Origin: Lampris incognitus
Lineage: Eukaryota; Chordata; Actinopteri; Lampriformes; Lampridae
Assembly (NCBI RefSeq): GCF_029633865.1
Contig: NC_079223.1
Span: forward strand, 9,904,736 to 9,968,735
Direction: 5' to 3'
DNA: 64,000 nucleotides
Shown: positions 61,256 through 64,000 of the stretch, one piece after another
Layout of the letters: each line of letters begins with the position of its first letter
Position numbering within the stretch: position 1 is the first letter of the stretch
The notes under the pieces: model-generated
Database searches by the model: none
Told to the model about the DNA's origin: nothing
Seen by the model: only the letters and a program-made list of their open reading frames with translations
Program-made: the position numbers and the translations under genes

Positions 61256-61964
61256 CATGTGTTAGTTTGGATTTGTGTGTTCTTGTAGTTTTTGGACGTG
61301 TTTTTGTCTTTGTGTTGTACTGCTGTGGACTGGGGGGAAACAGCAGTTCGTTTCATTTCATGTACGCAGGTGCATGACTGAAATAACAAATGAAGTGCTC
61401 CTGTTTCCTACAGATGGCAAAAACAAGCATCAGCACTTTTATCACATGCCGCAATCGAAAAACGAAGACAGGCGTGGATTCATGCGGACAGTCGGGAGGA
61501 CTGGGAGACGGGGTCAGAAGAGCAAACATCAAACGCGAAGATTTGCGGAGAACATTTCGTACCTGGTGTGTGTCCGCTTCTTACACAACGAACAAGTATT
61601 GTGACTGAACATGCGCAACAGCTGTAAACGTGATGCTGGCCTAGTCGAGCAACTGCCAAACCAAAGTTCGAGTTGTTAATGCCTACCTAGCCTTCCTCGA
61701 GTTTGATGCTTCCATCAGCTGTCTTGTGTTGTGATGTTTGAGGTCATAATTTGACTCCAGCCTCGATTCCATAACCGTACAACAATTCAACTTTTGCTGA
61801 ATACGAACAGTTCAACCGTACAAACTACGAGGGCTTACCTTTGATTTGATGAAGCAAAACTTGTTTTCCTTCAATAACGGATGGTCAAAGCAGTCATGGC
61901 CACCAACAAAGTCATCGTATGCTTCTAAAGACCTGTATGCCGTCATTGATTCTTTGGTAAATAT

Positions 61965-62123
61965 TGTAGCGAACTCGGGGGGAACAGCGCATCCACAGAA
62001 ACTGCCGCGGCCGGGAAGCGAACCTGTATCGCCCGCACCGCAGGAGGCATCGCTAACCGCTCGACTAAAGGGTCAGACCCGCGAGCCAGCGGCCAGCGTG
62101 TCTACTTATCCATGCACGTTACA
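61965..62123 (-). mobile_element. Solo LTR with tRNA-like core (family S), copy 2
   Basis: 159 bp, ends TGTAACGTGCATGG and CGAGTTCGCTACA on the minus strand, with a perfect 4-bp target duplication atat (61961-61964 and 62124-62127). It has the same A-box and B-box-like core as the copy at 36229-36385. Confidence 0.7.
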
Positions 62124-62566
62124 ATATACTAGGTGTGTCTGCGAGGCGTTCAGTCACATCCCTGCAGCCCATGTTGGGCGACTTCGTGGTATCACCTGTC
62201 CACTGAGCTTCAGCAAGCAGAAGCGGACCGGGAAGTTTTTCTCCAGTGCTTAGCCTAAGTTTCCACTCGTAATGTTCTCTGTCTTCCTTGCTTTCTGTTT
62301 TCCAACATGTCCAACTTTTCTCCGTTTAACTTTAAGTTTCACACGCTTTCATCTGTGAGTTTTCGCATGTTGTTTCTCGGCCATGTTTTGCCACACGTTC
62401 TGCGCGCGCATCTTGTTTACAACGCAGCTTTTACGTCACGCGATAAGGGGTCTATGCGCCGCAGAGAGGGGGGAGGGGCCGCGAGGCGGTGTCCAACGCC
62501 ATGCCGACGGAAGGCGGACCGGCAAAGACGCTTTTTCAATGACACCTGTCATAAAACATAGCGTTG

Positions 62567-62763
62567 ACAGGAAGTGTGCGTAGAACAAATCAGGTTTCCG
62601 GTACGGATCGGGCAGGGATAATAGTAAAAGGAAAAAGGGTCCACGATTTCAAGGCGGAGAAGACGCGTTTCAACAACGCTGTAAAACCATCGCGGGGACA
62701 GGAAGTAGACGCATTTTCGCGCGCATGCGTTGAAGAAATCGGGTTTCCGGCACGGATCGGCCA
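62567..62763. repeat. Local diverged direct duplication
   Basis: The two stretches gacaggaagt...ggtttccggtacggatcgg (62567-62611) and gacaggaagt...ggtttccggcacggatcgg (62697-62761) are related direct copies about 130 bp apart. The second has an extra palindromic cgcgcgcatgcg. Nature unknown. Confidence 0.6.
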
Positions 62764-63008
62764 ATTGACCTGTCGCAAAGTACCGCCCCAGAACGGTGCT
62801 TGTCCAATCCTACCTTAGCAACGGTCCGTCAAGCTTTCAAACACACAGCAAACTGCTGAAACGGTGTGCCTATGGGATCTGCAGATCGGATACTAGATAT
62901 GTGAAAAGTTTGGAGGGGGGTGTGATTTTCTTTCCCTTCCCGAAACCCAGAACGCAAGAAGCGCAATGTCGGCAATAGATTTGGCAGTATAGCAGACCCC
63001 ATGGCTAG

Positions 63009-63660
63009 TGTAACCTATTTTTCTGGACTTAGCCTGTTAGTGATTTTAGTTCCTGTTATAAGCTGTTGCCGCAGTATATGCCTTGAGCTCTTATTTTGAA
63101 GGCTGGAGAGCGGAAGTGCTGTACGCAGTGTTGTTGCTGCGGAGTTCTGTTGGGGGAAGAATCCAAATAAAGTGGTCCTCGTGTGAAAGTGGAACCTCCG
63201 TATTTGTTATTTTATAGTTTCATACAGTATAGGCGACATCTACAACCCTCGGTTACGTTGGTGGCAGCGGTGGGATCCGGAAGTGTGCAGATCCTCAGAA
63301 GTCTCTTCGGAGCGCGGAATGACAAAGCGCGAGGGCGCGCTTCCGGGAGAGGGTGACGACTGTAAACTAATAAGACACGTTAGCCCCTAGCTAACGGGTC
63401 TGACCCTTTAGCCGAGCGGTTAGTGATGTCGCCTTGTGGTGCAATACACCCCGTATCGAATCCCGCACCGGGCAAGAAAATAAGAGGACCACTTTATTTG
63501 GATTCTTCCCCCAACAGAACTCCACAACAACAACACTGCATACAGCACTTCTGCTCTCTCTTCAGCCTTCAAAATAAGAGCTCAAGGCATATACTGTGGC
63601 AACAGCTTATAACAGGAACTTAAAATCACTAACAGGCTAAGTCCAGAAAAATAGGTTACA
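63009..63660 (+). mobile_element. Chimeric LTR element: ordinary LTR, TRIM interior, TRIM LTR, inverted LTR
   Basis: Parts in order: an ordinary 249-bp LTR (63009-63257) starting tgtaacctatttttctgg with AATAAA at 63166-63171; a 103-bp interior (63258-63360) of family T with primer site 63259-63276; a family-T LTR (63361-63483) cut 9 bases before its end; and an inverted copy of the first LTR (63484-63660) cut 9 bases past its AATAAA. The whole is flanked by ctag (63005-63008 and 63661-63664). It has no coding capacity. Confidence 0.68.
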
Positions 63661-64000
63661 CTAGCTTAATCCATCCAAAATCAACAAAAATACCTGTCTG
63701 CTCCAAGCTAAGCTTGCTACTAGCTATTATTGATAGCTAATACAGCTAACGTATTATTACTGTTACTTTTACCCACACAATACGCTGATTTCTTCCTTCA
63801 TGTTTTGGTGTTCTCCGGCTACTTTCTGGATAGTTCTGAAATGCTTGACGGGCATAGCAACAGTAACTAAGGGGGGCGGGACCAAGTGACGACTTGTAAC
63901 TGCTAGCCAGCCACGTAGCCCCGGATGTGCCTGTGCCATCTAAAGCTCCAACTGGCCCACCCAGCATAATCACAAAAAATGTATGAGTTAGCTGCAAATT

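Overview
The window is vertebrate nuclear DNA, almost certainly from a ray-finned (teleost) fish. It has GT-AG introns, two conserved vertebrate genes in exon pieces, abundant fish-type tRNA-derived SINEs, Tc1-like transposons, an L2-type LINE fragment and long (CT)n, (TG)n and poly-G tracts. Nothing prokaryotic or viral was recognised.

Two genes converge. Taspase-1 (tasp1, + strand) enters from the left with its 5' part outside the window; nine coding exons lie between 3211 and 29061 and join in frame to a stop. Isthmin-1 (ism1, - strand) is complete: six coding exons from the start codon at 55409 down to the stop at 39915, predicted 459 aa. The pair is also adjacent and convergent in mammals, so this is conserved synteny. 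Taspase-1 is a self-cleaving intracellular threonine protease; isthmin-1 is secreted. No functional link between them is implied.

Region by region: 1-3210 is tasp1 intron with a Tc1-like copy broken by a LINE fragment, then a SINE. 3211-29061 is the tasp1 3' half; its introns carry SINEs, a hAT-type miniature element with an 8-bp target duplication (12970-13310), Tc1 and L2 fragments, a 684-bp solo LTR (21166-21849) and a second Tc1 copy hit by a SINE (25333-26995). 29062-39914 is the tasp1 3'UTR, a 9-kb intergenic region with SINEs, a GC-rich island and a nested transposon cluster (36130-37673), then the ism1 3'UTR. 39915-55409 is ism1, its introns packed with SINEs, including one head-to-head pair. 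55410-57300 is a CpG-rich upstream region with a TATA candidate. 57300-64000 is non-genic: a 28-bp minisatellite, a short interstitial telomeric tract and a second cluster of small LTR-type elements.

One roughly 430-bp tRNA-headed SINE family occurs 14 times, several copies with clear target-site duplications. The most unusual material is a set of small LTR-type elements at 36.2-37.6 kb and 60.9-63.7 kb. Two 373-374-bp elements have 135-bp direct terminal repeats and a 103-104-bp interior that starts with a sequence complementary to the 3' end of tRNA-Leu. Their terminal repeats contain a tRNA-like (A-box/B-box) core. Two 157-159-bp solo LTRs share that core and have 4-bp target duplications. 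A fifth copy is a chimera with an ordinary LTR bearing a polyadenylation signal, and it ends in an inverted piece of that LTR. This looks like a miniature LTR retrotransposon (TRIM) with a Pol III-type promoter in its LTRs; I do not know of it as a described vertebrate element.
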